Source of the DNA: Mycolicibacter engbaekii
GTDB lineage: Bacteria; Actinomycetota; Actinomycetes; Mycobacteriales; Mycobacteriaceae
DNA: 64,000 bases
Reading direction: 5' to 3'
Assembly (NCBI RefSeq): GCF_002101585.1
Contig: NZ_LQOT01000040.1
Location: 62,001-126,000 of the forward strand
Shown: one piece after another, positions 1 to 10,489 of the stretch
How the letters are laid out: every line of letters begins with the position of its first letter
Position numbering within the stretch: the first letter of the stretch is position 1
Position numbers and translations under genes: made by a program
The notes under the pieces: generated by a model
Told to the model about the DNA's origin: nothing
The model's database searches: none
Seen by the model: only the letters and a program-made list of their open reading frames with translations

Positions 1-2549
1 AGATAGATCGGGGCGACCACCGCGCGCAGCAGCGCGGTCAGGATCAGCAGCACCACCAGGGTGGTCAGGACGACGATGAGCCGAATGTCCCGCTCGTAGT
101 AGTCGCGGATGTCGCGCAGCGTGACCGGGTATCCGGAGATCGATATCGAGGCGTCGGCAAGGATGGTGTTGGGCTGCGCCGCCTGGGCGGTGGCAAGGAT
201 GGCGTTGACCTGGTCCATGGCCTTGGTGCTGAAGGGATCTTCATCGGTTTGGATGAAGTACCGCACCGAATGGCCGTCGGCCGAGACGAAGGTGTGCGCC
301 AGCCTCTTGAAATCCTCGGTGGCCAGAACCTGTTGTGGCACATTGAACCCCGCCATCGAGGGCTGGGACGCGTCGTGGCCCATCGTCATGAGAAACGCCG
401 ACGCGGTGTCGAGTCCCAGGCCCAATTCCTTGGTCTGGTCGACGAGGAGTTGCACCCCGTCAGCCACCTGGCGCCCAGCGACGGCGAGGTCGTTGGTGCC
501 GTTCTGCATCTCAATGATCTTCCGTTGCACCCTGCGCGGATTGTCGAATCCCAGCGCATGCAGGGACTGCGCGGCCGACTGCAGGGAGCGGCTCAGCCCG
601 TTGACCGCCGACGACACGCTCTGCGAGGGCTGCGCCGACTGCAACTGCCGGAACAGCGACGAGATCTCGTCAAGAGTGCCCGCGGCACGGGCGTTTTGCA
701 GCTTGTGGAACTCGGCCCGTGCATTTCCGCAGATCGGGTTGGCATCGCACGTCGGGCTGGCGTCGAGGGACTCGGTGACGGGATCGACCCAGTCGAAGCT
801 GGACGCGAGTCCGGCGACGCTCACCTGCAGAGCGTCGCCGAGCGCGCGGATACTGTTGACCAGCCTTGCGGCCTGGTCGATTTCCCCGAAGGTCTTGTTT
901 CCACCGAACTGATTCTGCAGGTAGGCCAACGCGTCGACCAGACTGCGCACGCTGCCGATGGATTGGCTGACCTGAGCGTGTAGATCTCCGAGGCCGTTTG
1001 CCAGCTTCCGGGCACCCGTGGACAGCCGGTTGAGGTCGGCATCGCGCCCGGCGATCAGGCCGGCGGCGTCGCCCAGCTGATCGCCGACTTCACCGGCTTG
1101 GTAGGTCGCTCGGGCCTCCTCGAGTGACTCACCTCGGGGCCGGGTGACGCCGCGGACCGCGGCGATCCCGGGGATCTGGCTGATCCGATATGCCATCTGC
1201 TCCATGTCGGCGAGTGCCCACGGAGTGCGTAAGTCGTGGGGCGACTGCACCAGCAGGTATTCGGGGATCGTTTGGTTGACCGGGAAGTGCCGGTCCAAAG
1301 CGGCGTACCCCAGCGAGCTGGCGACGGAATCCGGCAGTTGTTTGCGGTCGTCGTAGTTGAACCGAATCAGCCCCGCACCGCCGGCCAGGGCCAGCAGCAG
1401 GGCCAGGCTCCCGGTCAGGTACGCCTTGGGCCGCCGAACGATTCGCACCCCGGTCCGGCGCCAGAGGCGCGCGGCGCGTTCGGGGCGCGGTGCCACCCAC
1501 CCGCGCGGCCCAGCCACCACCAGGATGGCCGGCAGCAGGGTGATGGCCGCGAGGAAAGCCACCGCGATGCCGATCGCCAGCACCGGGCCGGTGGTGGCGA
1601 ACACCCCCAGTTTGGCGAAGCCCATTCCCAGCAGGGTGACGGCCACCGTCGCTGCGGACGCGGCGATCACCTTGCCGATCGACGTCAGGGCCCGGCGCAC
1701 CGCCTGCTGATTGTCGTCAGTCGTGCCCGCCCCCATCCGGACGTAGTCGTGATAGCGGCTGATCAGGAAGACGACGTAATCGGTTCCGACGCCGGCGATC
1801 AACGCACTGAGTAGCACGATGGCCTGGTTTGAGACGGCCATTCCGGTAGCCAGTGAGACCGCGGCGACCACCGCCTGCGCGGTCACCAGCGACGCGCCGA
1901 TGGTGATCAGCGGCAGCACCATGGTGACCGGATTGCGGTAGATGACCGCCAGAATGATCAGCAGCAAGACCGCGATCGCGGACTCGATCGCCAGGCGATC
2001 CCGCGCCCCGGCATCGGTCAGATCGGCGACGGTGGCCGCCGGGCCGGTGACGTCAGCGGTCAGGGTCGATCCGGCAACGGTCTGCTGGACGATGTCGGCG
2101 ACGCGCAGGTATGCCGCGTAGGACTCGGGCGTGCCCAAGTCGCCGGCCAGCCCGACCGGCAGGATCCAAGCTTGGCCGTCGCTGCTGGCGAGCACCTCCC
2201 GCAGCGCCGGGGTGGTGTGCAGGTCCTGCAGCATCACCACGTGTTCGGTGTCCAGACGCAGCCGGTCCACCAGCGTGCGGTAGACCTCTTCATCGGCGGG
2301 ACTCAGGCCCTGCTCGTCGCTGAGCAGCACGGTCAGCACATTTTCCGAGCCGTCTTCATCGAAGGCCGCGGAGATCTTCGCCGAAGTCGAGACGGACGGG
2401 GCGTCGGCGGGCAGCACCGCGACAGGATGGCGCTGCGCCATATCGGTCAGTGACGGCGCGAACAGCGGCAGCAGCACGACCAACAGCGCCCAGAAGCCGA
2501 TCACCGGCCACGGACGCCGCACCACGAAGTCGCCTAGCCGGCTGAAGAT
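1..2549 (-). CDS. MmpL family (RND) lipid exporter, C-terminus beyond window
   Basis: This is an inner-membrane RND transporter of the MmpL family, which moves bulky lipids to the outer envelope. The minus-strand frame is open from about 2549 to position 1 and reads a first membrane segment ([15 protein letters not shown]), a large extracytoplasmic loop, and the MmpL signature [20 protein letters not shown] second loop and a further membrane helix follow at the edge. About 850 residues are present and the C-terminal helices lie outside the window. The first residues read [14 protein letters not shown], like the usual MF-R-G-FVVR-PW start, but the initiating codon appears to be ATC, preceded by GGAGGTG at ideal spacing. 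The nearest standard start is GTG at 2525, which has no ribosome-binding site. It lies 51 nt after papA, and the pks-papA-mmpL order suggests export of the acylated product, as for MmpL8 or MmpL10. The family call is firm; the substrate is inference. Confidence 0.93.
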   Translation of the reverse strand, partial: MFSRLGDFVVRRPWPVIGFWALLVVLLPLFAPSLTDMAQRHPVAVLPADAPSVSTSAKISAAFDEDGSENVLTVLLSDEQGLSPADEEVYRTLVDRLRLDTEHVVMLQDLHTTPALREVLASSDGQAWILPVGLAGDLGTPESYAAYLRVADIVQQTVAGSTLTADVTGPAATVADLTDAGARDRLAIESAIAVLLLIILAVIYRNPVTMVLPLITIGASLVTAQAVVAAVSLATGMAVSNQAIVLLSALIAGVGTDYVVFLISRYHDYVRMGAGTTDDNQQAVRRALTSIGKVIAASAATVAVTLLGMGFAKLGVFATTGPVLAIGIAVAFLAAITLLPAILVVAGPRGWVAPRPERAARLWRRTGVRIVRRPKAYLTGSLALLLALAGGAGLIRFNYDDRKQLPDSVASSLGYAALDRHFPVNQTIPEYLLVQSPHDLRTPWALADMEQMAYRISQIPGIAAVRGVTRPRGESLEEARATYQAGEVGDQLGDAAGLIAGRDADLNRLSTGARKLANGLGDLHAQVSQSIGSVRSLVDALAYLQNQFGGNKTFGEIDQAARLVNSIRALGDALQVSVAGLASSFDWVDPVTESLDASPTCDANPICGNARAEFHKLQNARAAGTLDEISSLFRQLQSAQPSQSVSSAVNGLSRSLQSAAQSLHALGFDNPRRVQRKIIEMQNGTNDLAVAGRQVADGVQLLVDQTKELGLGLDTASAFLMTMGHDASQPSMAGFNVPQQVLATEDFKRLAHTFVSADGHSVRYFIQTDEDPFSTKAMDQVNAILATAQAAQPNTILADASISISGYPVTLRDIRDYYERDIRLIVVLTTLVVLLILTALLRAVVAPIY

Positions 2550-2600
2550 GAGTTCACCTCCGGCAGCTGCGCGTGCGTGTCACAGCGAATGGGGCTGGGC

Positions 2601-4013
2601 TCATGCGACCTTTTCCCCGCGGCCCTGATCGGCAACCCGCTCGAACACCGACGTCAACAACGCCAGGTAGCGCGCCACCGACTCGTGGGCCTCCGGGTTG
2701 TCGGGGAACACCGCGGTGACCGCGGTCTCCTCCCCGACCCGGATCACGTAGAGCGACATCTGATACGAGTACCGGCCGTCGCTGTAGACCCCGATGTTCA
2801 GGTCGTCCAGTCCCGCGGCGATCAGCGCCGACAACGGGGCGGCACCGGCGTCGAGGAAATTGATGACGGGAAAATTCGGCGGTGGTTTACCCAAGCTGGG
2901 TACCAACTCGCACACCCGCTGGTAAGGCACGTCTGCCAGGGTTCTGCCCGAATCGAAGGAGATCTGCGCGGCATTGGCGGCGTCGGCAAATGACTCGCCG
3001 ACGGGAACCGTGATCGGGATCAGGCCGGTGAACCAGCCCAGCGTGAGGTCATCGTCCGGGGATCTGCGGGTGTCGCGCGGGGTGAGTCCGTAGAAGGTGG
3101 CCTCCCCGGTCAGTTCGTGATGAGCCAGGGCGCAGCACGCCAGGACACCACCGATGAAGCGGGTGTTCGTGTCGGTGCAGGCGGACTCGAAATCGATGGT
3201 CTGCTGTTCATCGAGCATGGTGACGGTGACCATGGCCGCGTCGCACGGCTGTGCGGGGTCGCCGAGCGGCAGCGGGAAACCCGGCAGGCTGTGGTCGTTG
3301 TGTTCGGCGAAGGTGCGCCAGGCCTGGATCTCGGGTGACTCTTGGGTGAGCGCAGAGGTGAACTGGTGCTGACGGATGCAGAACTCGCTGTAATTTCCCG
3401 CCGGCGGCAGTTCGAGCGGCGCTCCGCCGACCACCAGCGCGTTGTACATGAAGTAGAGCTCCATCAACGTCACCCCGGCGACCGCGGCGTCCACATGCAC
3501 GTGATCGATGCTGGCGAAGAACGTGAAGTGGCTCTTGCCCTGAACGATCCCGAACCGGAAGCAGTCCCACTGCAAGGGATCGGGGGTCTGAGTCAACAAC
3601 GCACGTACCTGCGGCAGCTCCAGTTCGCCGTGATCGACCGGGACGAACTCGATATCGGACGGGTCGTCCATGACGTGCCGAATGAGGCGTCCGTCTTCAG
3701 CATGCTCGAACCAGCTGCGGTAGGTCTCGTGCCGACGTACATGCGCATTGATGATGTAGTCGATGGCCCGTCGATCGCAGCGGCCCGCCATGTCGCAACT
3801 GAGCACCATCAGGCGCGAGTAGTCGAGTCCGACGGCAGTCTGGTCGATGTAGCCCCGAATGTGTTGTTCCTGCATGTAACTGGCCGGCACGGCGTTCACC
3901 GGCGCCCGTCGCGCTGCGGCCAGCGCAGCAGCCGACGGCTGCCACACCACGGTGGGACCAGCCTCGGGTTCCCAGTCCGCCAACGTCCCCAACGCCAATG
4001 GCCCTACCCGCAA
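2601..4013 (-). CDS. PapA-type acyltransferase (polyketide-associated)
   Basis: This is a condensation-domain acyltransferase that moves a polyketide acyl chain from its synthase to a sugar or alcohol acceptor. It matches the PapA1/PapA3 family along its length, with shared stretches such as INAHVRRHETYRSWFE, LQWDCFRFGIVQ, IRQHQFTSALTQESPE and FIGGVLACCALAHHELTG. The catalytic HxxxD motif is visible as HVHVD in SIDHVHVDAAVAG. The residue after Asp is Ala, where Gly is common. I place the start at TTG 4013, giving LRVGPLAL as in PapA1 MRIGPVEL, because AGGAG lies about 7 nt upstream. An ATG at 4058 would add 15 residues but has no ribosome-binding site. It lies downstream of the PKS and upstream of mmpL, so it probably uses the product of that synthase. 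A trehalose acceptor is inferred from the PapA1/A3 resemblance and is not shown by the sequence. Confidence 0.93.
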   Translation of the reverse strand: MRVGPLALGTLADWEPEAGPTVVWQPSAAALAAARRAPVNAVPASYMQEQHIRGYIDQTAVGLDYSRLMVLSCDMAGRCDRRAIDYIINAHVRRHETYRSWFEHAEDGRLIRHVMDDPSDIEFVPVDHGELELPQVRALLTQTPDPLQWDCFRFGIVQGKSHFTFFASIDHVHVDAAVAGVTLMELYFMYNALVVGGAPLELPPAGNYSEFCIRQHQFTSALTQESPEIQAWRTFAEHNDHSLPGFPLPLGDPAQPCDAAMVTVTMLDEQQTIDFESACTDTNTRFIGGVLACCALAHHELTGEATFYGLTPRDTRRSPDDDLTLGWFTGLIPITVPVGESFADAANAAQISFDSGRTLADVPYQRVCELVPSLGKPPPNFPVINFLDAGAAPLSALIAAGLDDLNIGVYSDGRYSYQMSLYVIRVGEETAVTAVFPDNPEAHESVARYLALLTSVFERVADQGRGEKVA

Positions 4014-4082
4014 CGTCTGCTCCTCTTCTCGGGCGAACAACACTTGCGCCGGCAGCATGGGACAGCTACCGGCCGACTCAAA

Positions 4083-7000
4083 CTACCGACCACCGGGAGA
4101 GTCCGCCGGTTCTACCCGAGCGGCCAGTTGGTCGCACACATGCTGGGACACGCCACGCACCGTGGTGAGCTGGGCAGGACCGACCCGGACGCCGGTCTCC
4201 GTTTCGATCCGGGTACGAAACTCCAAGCTGGCCAACGAATCCAGGCCGTATTCGGGCAGCGGCCGGTCCGGGTCGACGGTACGGCGCAGCAGCAGACTGA
4301 TCTGGTCGGAGATCAGGCGCAGGATGGTGCCCAGCCACTCCTCGCGCGGGATCTCCTTCAGTTCGGCGAGGAACCTCTGCGCGTCGGGACTGCTTCGGCG
4401 CACCGGCCGGAACGCGTCGGCAAACGGGCTGCGGTGCGCCAGTGCCGCCAACCACGGGGCACGGGTGATCGGGGCGTAGCCGGCATAGGCGCGGCCGTAG
4501 CTCAGTACGGCGTGGAAGGCGCGGGCGGCTTCGGGGCACGTGATCGCAGCGTGCACGCCGTCGTCGGAGTCAGCGCCGCTGCCGGTGTCGGCCCACGGCC
4601 CCCAGCCGATCACGGTGGCCGCCAAGCCCTGGGCCTGGCGCCAGCGTCCGAACGCGTCCAACCAGCTGTCGGCTGCCGCGGCGGCGCCCTGGCCCGGCGA
4701 CCCGATCAGCGCCGCAGTCGAGGAGAACGCGCAGAACCAGTCCAACGGTTGCGCGGCTTCCTGCAACGACTGGTGCAGGTTCCACGCGCCGTTGACCTTC
4801 GGCGACCAGCTGTGGTCAACGAGGTGATCGGTGATCTCGGTCAACGGCGCTCCGCCCGCTGCGCCGACCGCATGCAGTACGCCGCGCACCGGCAGTCCGG
4901 AGGCCGTCGCCGCCGCCACCAGCCGGTCCGCCGTCTGCGGCTCCGCGATGTCACCGCATTCCACCTGAATATCGGTGCCCAGTGCACGCAACCGCTCGAT
5001 AGCCTGTTGCGCTTGGCGGTCCGGTGGCGAGTCGCCGTTGAGCACGATGCGGCCACAGCCCGCTGCGGCCATCTCCGCAGCCAAGTACAACCCGGGTCCG
5101 CCGGTGCCGCCGGTGACGATGTAGGAGCCATCGGCCCGGTAAAGCCGGGCCTGCGCCGGGGGTATCACCGCCACGGTGCTGCCGGCCGGCGGCGCGTCCA
5201 GCAAAACCGTTGCCGCGCAGTCGTCCCCGTCGGCCAGGCGCAGGACTTCGGCCGCTTCCAGCAAGGGGTGGTGCGTGGTGTGCGGCGGCGGCAGTGCGCC
5301 GTCGGCCGCATTCCGGTAGACGGTGCACAGCAGTCGCTGGACCGTTTCGGGATGGCTGTGCGCCAGCAGCGCCAGGTCGACCACGTGCAACGACAGGTTG
5401 CGGCGGAAGGGGAACAGGCCAACCCGGGTGTCGCCGTAGACGTCGTGCTTGCCCAGCTCGATGAACCGGCCGCCGGCGCTCAGCAGTTCGATTCCGGCGC
5501 GTTGCGCCACGCCGGACAGGGAGTTGAGCACCACGTCGACACCGTAGCCATCCGTGTCGTGGCGTATCCGATCGGCGAACTCCAGATTGCTGGAGTCGTA
5601 CACGTGTCCGATACCCATGTCGCGCAACAGTTGTCGCTGCTGCGGGCTGTCTGCGGTGGCGAAGACCTGGCATCCTGCCGCTTGTGCGATTGCGATTGCG
5701 GCCCGCCCGACGCCGCTGGTTGCGCGATGGATCAGCACCTTGTCGTCGGATGTGACGCGCGCCAGGTGGTGCAGCCCGTACCAGGCCGTGGCGTATGCGG
5801 TGGGCCAGGCGGCGGCGTCAGTCAGCGGCAGTTCCGCCGGCAGGGTGGCCACCAGCCGGGCATCGCAGGTGACGAACGTTGCCCAACAGCCGTCGGGAGA
5901 AATCCCGGCGACATGGTCGCCCACGCGGTGGCCGGTGACATCGGGGCCGACCGCCGTCACCACGCCCGCGAAGTCCGGGCCCAGTTGCTGCAGGCCCGGC
6001 TCGGCGGGAGACGCCTGCGCCCAATCGACTCCGGCGACCGTCACCGCGACCTCGATCTGACCGCTGCCGGGCGCAATCCGCGGATGGGCCACCGGTTCCC
6101 ACGTTTCGGGTTCGGTCGAGTCGCTGCGCTGCAGGCGCAGGCAGTCGTGGCCGTGTTCGACCACGGTTGTCCGCCGATCGGCTGGGCCGAGGGGGCCGGG
6201 ACGCAGCCGCGCGGTGTACCAGTCGCCGTCGCGCCAGGCGGTCTCGTCCTCCTCGGACCCGCTGCGTAGTTGCGCCGCGAGGTGGGCGGCCAATGCCTCG
6301 TCCTGCTCGGCGGCGCCGCCGTCTATGTCGATCTGGGTGATCTTCAGGTGCGGATACTCCGAGTCGACGACCCGGATCAGTCCACGCAGGCCGGCCTGTT
6401 CCAGGTTGGGCCGATCCGCCGGTCGCACCGCGGCGGCGTCTCTGGTCACCACATACAACCGCGGTGACTCGCCGGGCAGCGCCACCATCTGCCGCACGAC
6501 GTCCAGCAGGTAAGCCACGAGGTCCCGGCCGCGCTGCGGGGGGTGGGAATCGTTGAGCGCCGGCGGGGTGAGCACCACGACTCCGGTTCGGCCATTGAGC
6601 ACCTCGGCGATGCCGTCTGCCCCATGCCCGCGATCCATCGGCGTCGACACGGTGACAGATTGCGTCCCTTCGCCGTTGAGCACCCTGCCGAGGCGATCGG
6701 TCAGGGTATCTGGGGCATCGGCCATGCTCAACAGCAGCCAGCTTCCCGCATCGGTCGACGCTGCACCCGGTTGATCGCGGAGCTCCCACTCGATGGTCAG
6801 CAGGCGCTCGTCGAGGGTGCGCTGCGCGGACTCGCTGTCCGATCGGCCGGCCGCGAACAGCAGACCTTCGACGGTGAGCAACACCTTGCCCGAACCGTCC
6901 ATCAGTTCCAGATCGGCCTCGCAGGCATCGGCTCGCACAGCCGTGACTGTGCTCAGGCAGTACCGCACCTCGCGGAGCAGATGATGGCGACGGAGCCGGT

Positions 7001-10000
7001 GCACGCCAACCGGCCGCAGCAGTCCCCCATCGCCGGCGCGCGGGATATCGGGTCGCATGGCAGCGGCCATGATGCACGCTTCGAGGAGGGCCGGATGGAC
7101 TTCATAGAGCCCCTGCTGAGAGCGGGTCGGCCCCGGCAGCGCGACTTCGGCCAACGCCGTGGCGCCGATGGTGTGCCGGCCGTCGCCGACATGAACCGCG
7201 ACCAGGCCTGAGAACGCCGGGCCGTATTGAATTCCGGCGCGGTCGGCGGCTTGTCGCAGATCATCGCCGGGCAGGCGGGTCGGGTGTGCGGCCAGCAACG
7301 CGGCGATGTCGCGGGCCGACGGTTGCGGGACATCCGGTGCAGCCGCCAACACCGCCGTCGCACAATCAACGCGGTCGCGCCCCTGATGGGTGTGCACCCC
7401 GAAGTCGAGGACCCCGGGCGCCACCACCGCGGCCCCCGAGGACACCGATGTCCAGTCGTCGAGGGACAGCATCTGCTCGAATCGCAGGTCACGAACCTCG
7501 GCTGATTCGCCCAGGCTGGTTCGGGCGGCGGCCAAAGCCATCTCGCAGTAGGCGGCCCCGGGCAGGACGGCCATGTTGTGAACCCGGTGATCGTCGAGCC
7601 ACGGGTGCCCCACAAGCCCGACGTCGCCCTGCCAGACGTGGCGTTCGGGTTCCTCCAATAGGTGTACGTGCGCTCCCAACAACGGGTGTACGGCCCTGAT
7701 CGCGGCCCCGCGCGGAGTAGTGTCGGCGTCCTCCCGGCTGAATATCAGCTCGCGGTGGTTCCAGCTCGGCAGCGGCGCTTCCACCAACTTGCCCGACGGG
7801 TAATGCGCAGCGAAGTCCACTGCGGCTCCGGCGCTGTGCAGGTCAGCGACGAACCCGCGCAATCCGTTGCAGGACTGGTGCTCCGGTGGGATGGCAACCA
7901 GCGCGGCGATCGCGACGTCGAGGCTGCCGGCATTCTGCTCGAGCACCGCGGCCAGCCTCGGGTGCGACGCCAGCTCTCCGAACACCCGGTAGCCGTCCTT
8001 GATCGCCGCCTGCACGGCTGCCGCGAATCGCGCCATGTAACGCAGGTTGTCCGCCCAGTACTGGCCGTCGAATGCCGGCCGGTCCCGTGGCGACCACAGT
8101 GTTGCCGAGTAGTAAGGGATCTCGGGCTCTGTCGGCTTCAGGTCGGCGAGGGCTTGAGCCAGCTCGTCGAGGACCGGTTCGACCTGTGACGTGTGCGCGG
8201 CGACCGCTACGGCCACCTCGCGCGCCGGCACCCCCTGTTGCTGCCAGGCGGCCACCAGCTCACGAACGGTTTGGCCGTCGCCGCCGATGGTTGTCGACAC
8301 CGGCGACTCGACCACTGCGAGCACCGCGTCGGAGACGTCACGAATGGAGAGCTCCGACAGCACTTGCTGCGCAGGCAGTCCCACGTTGGCCATGGCGCCG
8401 CTGCCGACGACCCGCGACAGCAACCGTGCCCGGCGACAGACGACGCGGAGCCCGTCCTCCACGGTCAGCCCGCCGGCTACGACGGCCGCCGCCGTCTCCC
8501 CGAGCGAATGCCCGATGACGGCGCCCGGCGAAACCCCATGGCTCTTCATGGCTTCGGCCAGTGCGACCTGGATGGCGAAGTTCGTCGGCTGCACTCGTTC
8601 GACTTCGGTCGGCGGCAGCTCGGCGGCGATGGTCTCGGCCAGTGCGAAGCCGGACTCTTCGGCGACAACCGGCTCCATCTTCGCGATCGCGGCGGCGAAA
8701 GCCGGTTCTTCGGCGAGCAACGCCGCCATTGGCGTCCACGGGGGAGCTTGTTCGGAAAACACCCATACCGGCCCGCGGCCGTCCGGTCCGATGGCAGGCC
8801 GATAGGCCAGGTCATTGTCGGCGATCTCGCGCAGCGCCTCGCCGAGTTCGACGAAGTTGCTGGCCGCCACCGCCGTTCGGACCGGCCGGTGTGACCGCCG
8901 CCGCGCCAGTGTGTAGCCGAGATCGGCGGGAGTCATCGCGGTGCCGTGTTCGTCGACCCAGTCCGCCAGCCGGGCAGATGTCGCACGCAGCTGGTCTGCG
9001 GAGGTCGCCGATATCGGGAAGAGCAGCGGCGCTTGCCCGCCGACTTCCGTCTCCGATTCCGTTGCCGTATCCGGTAACGCCGGCAACGGCGGTTGCTCGA
9101 CGATGATGTGCACGTTGGTGCCCGACAGGCCATGCGCAGAAACCGCGGCCCGGCGCGGATGGCCCGCCTTGGTCGGCCACGTCGTATTCTCTCGCGGCAC
9201 AACCAGATTGGTCGCTATCCCAGCGAGCTGGTCCGGCAGTCGGGTGAAATGCAGATGCTGTGGGACCGTGCCGTTCTGCAGCGCCAGGATTGCCTTCATC
9301 AGGCCCAGCGGTCCGGATGCCGACTGGCAGTGCCCGAAGTTGGTCTTGACCGACCCCAGGAAACAGCGGTCGTCGGTGCCGTAGACCGCGGCCAGTCCGG
9401 CGTATTCGGTCAGGTCCGCGGACGGGTTTCCCAGCCCATGCGCTTCAACCAGCTCGACCGTGGCGGCTTCGACGCCGGCAGCGGCCAACGCGGCCTGATA
9501 CACCTCGACCAGCGCCGGCTTCGAGGGCGCGGCGGCCGTTCCCGCGCTGCCGTCCTGATTGGCGGCGCTGCCGCGCAGCACCGCCAGGATGCGGTTGTGA
9601 TCGCGGATGGCCTCGGGCAGTCGTTTGAGCAGCAGGACCACGCAGCCTTCACCGGCGACGAATCCGTCGGCGGCGGCATCGAAGGCCCGGCATCGGCCAG
9701 TCGGGGACAACATGCCCTGCTGCGAGCCGGCAACCGATCGGCGGGGTTCGAGCATCACCGACACGCCGCCCGCCAGGGCGAGCTCGCTTTCGCCGACCTG
9801 CAAACTGCGGCACGCCTGGTGGACCGCCATCAGGCCCGAGGAACACGCCGTGTCCACCGTGACTGCCGGCCCGTGCAGCCCCAGGGCCCGCGACACCCGG
9901 GCGGAGGCGAAGCTGCTGCTGGTCGCCGTGAATCCGTAGGGCCCCTCAGCGGCGCCGCACTCGGCGGACAGCAGTTCGTAGTCGCTGTGCGTCAGCCCCA

Positions 10001-10397
10001 CGAACACGCCGGTCTGCGATCGAGCCAAGACCGCCGGGTCCACTCCGGCGTGTTCGACGGCCTCCCACGAGGTCTCCAGTAACAGGCGGTGTTGCGGGTC
10101 GACCGCGATGGCCTCCGGCTCGGTCATGCCGAAGAAGTCGGCGTCAAACGCGCCGATGGTGTCCAGGAAGCCGCCCCAGCGGGATACCGACCGGCCCGGC
10201 GCCCCCGGCTCGGAGCCGTAGTAGGCCTCGACGTCCCACCGGTCGCCGGGTACTTCGTCGATGAAGTCGGCGCCACGCAGTAATGCTTCCCAGAACCGTT
10301 GCGGTGAATCGATGCCGCCGGGAAGCCGGCAGGCCAGCCCGATGACGGCGATCGGCGAGGCGGATGGACTGTCGGGAGATGTGGGAGGGGTAGTCAT
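4083..10397 (-). CDS. Mas-like iterative type I polyketide synthase with divergent active sites
   Basis: This is a 2104-residue single-module PKS with the domain order KS-AT-DH-ER-KR-ACP, as in mycocerosic acid synthase, Pks2 and Pks5, which extend fatty acyl chains with methylmalonyl units. The KS (about 13-430) has Cys185 in DTACSS, His320 in EAHGLGN (usually HGTGT) and His356 in NFGH. The AT has GHSLGE with Ser631, but the conserved GHGSQ-type motif near 548 reads EQAPP. The DH has His937, but the usual catalytic Asp is Glu1106. The ER (about 1380-1700) keeps an SGVGRAA nucleotide-binding motif. The KR has a TGGTGG fold and SST, but Ala1906 and Asp1910 stand where the catalytic Tyr and Asn should be. 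The ACP has Ser2054 in [10 protein letters not shown]. The frame has no stop or frameshift, so it looks maintained and not decaying. The family call is firm; the product is unknown. Confidence 0.95.
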   Translation of the reverse strand: MTTPPTSPDSPSASPIAVIGLACRLPGGIDSPQRFWEALLRGADFIDEVPGDRWDVEAYYGSEPGAPGRSVSRWGGFLDTIGAFDADFFGMTEPEAIAVDPQHRLLLETSWEAVEHAGVDPAVLARSQTGVFVGLTHSDYELLSAECGAAEGPYGFTATSSSFASARVSRALGLHGPAVTVDTACSSGLMAVHQACRSLQVGESELALAGGVSVMLEPRRSVAGSQQGMLSPTGRCRAFDAAADGFVAGEGCVVLLLKRLPEAIRDHNRILAVLRGSAANQDGSAGTAAAPSKPALVEVYQAALAAAGVEAATVELVEAHGLGNPSADLTEYAGLAAVYGTDDRCFLGSVKTNFGHCQSASGPLGLMKAILALQNGTVPQHLHFTRLPDQLAGIATNLVVPRENTTWPTKAGHPRRAAVSAHGLSGTNVHIIVEQPPLPALPDTATESETEVGGQAPLLFPISATSADQLRATSARLADWVDEHGTAMTPADLGYTLARRRSHRPVRTAVAASNFVELGEALREIADNDLAYRPAIGPDGRGPVWVFSEQAPPWTPMAALLAEEPAFAAAIAKMEPVVAEESGFALAETIAAELPPTEVERVQPTNFAIQVALAEAMKSHGVSPGAVIGHSLGETAAAVVAGGLTVEDGLRVVCRRARLLSRVVGSGAMANVGLPAQQVLSELSIRDVSDAVLAVVESPVSTTIGGDGQTVRELVAAWQQQGVPAREVAVAVAAHTSQVEPVLDELAQALADLKPTEPEIPYYSATLWSPRDRPAFDGQYWADNLRYMARFAAAVQAAIKDGYRVFGELASHPRLAAVLEQNAGSLDVAIAALVAIPPEHQSCNGLRGFVADLHSAGAAVDFAAHYPSGKLVEAPLPSWNHRELIFSREDADTTPRGAAIRAVHPLLGAHVHLLEEPERHVWQGDVGLVGHPWLDDHRVHNMAVLPGAAYCEMALAAARTSLGESAEVRDLRFEQMLSLDDWTSVSSGAAVVAPGVLDFGVHTHQGRDRVDCATAVLAAAPDVPQPSARDIAALLAAHPTRLPGDDLRQAADRAGIQYGPAFSGLVAVHVGDGRHTIGATALAEVALPGPTRSQQGLYEVHPALLEACIMAAAMRPDIPRAGDGGLLRPVGVHRLRRHHLLREVRYCLSTVTAVRADACEADLELMDGSGKVLLTVEGLLFAAGRSDSESAQRTLDERLLTIEWELRDQPGAASTDAGSWLLLSMADAPDTLTDRLGRVLNGEGTQSVTVSTPMDRGHGADGIAEVLNGRTGVVVLTPPALNDSHPPQRGRDLVAYLLDVVRQMVALPGESPRLYVVTRDAAAVRPADRPNLEQAGLRGLIRVVDSEYPHLKITQIDIDGGAAEQDEALAAHLAAQLRSGSEEDETAWRDGDWYTARLRPGPLGPADRRTTVVEHGHDCLRLQRSDSTEPETWEPVAHPRIAPGSGQIEVAVTVAGVDWAQASPAEPGLQQLGPDFAGVVTAVGPDVTGHRVGDHVAGISPDGCWATFVTCDARLVATLPAELPLTDAAAWPTAYATAWYGLHHLARVTSDDKVLIHRATSGVGRAAIAIAQAAGCQVFATADSPQQRQLLRDMGIGHVYDSSNLEFADRIRHDTDGYGVDVVLNSLSGVAQRAGIELLSAGGRFIELGKHDVYGDTRVGLFPFRRNLSLHVVDLALLAHSHPETVQRLLCTVYRNAADGALPPPHTTHHPLLEAAEVLRLADGDDCAATVLLDAPPAGSTVAVIPPAQARLYRADGSYIVTGGTGGPGLYLAAEMAAAGCGRIVLNGDSPPDRQAQQAIERLRALGTDIQVECGDIAEPQTADRLVAAATASGLPVRGVLHAVGAAGGAPLTEITDHLVDHSWSPKVNGAWNLHQSLQEAAQPLDWFCAFSSTAALIGSPGQGAAAAADSWLDAFGRWRQAQGLAATVIGWGPWADTGSGADSDDGVHAAITCPEAARAFHAVLSYGRAYAGYAPITRAPWLAALAHRSPFADAFRPVRRSSPDAQRFLAELKEIPREEWLGTILRLISDQISLLLRRTVDPDRPLPEYGLDSLASLEFRTRIETETGVRVGPAQLTTVRGVSQHVCDQLAARVEPADSPGGR

Positions 10398-10489
10398 CGC
10401 CCCCGCGAGGTTACAGCAAGGTCACGACAAATTTGCGCCTATGTAAACCGCGGTACGGTCGGCGGCTCCCGCAGCCACTACCCGCGCCC

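Noticed and set aside
3342..6269. A plus-strand frame of 975 codons antisense to papA and pks
   Set aside because: It is the GC-driven shadow of the minus-strand genes. Its translation is Arg/Gln/Gly-rich with no family motif, and it covers the PKS ER and KR domains.
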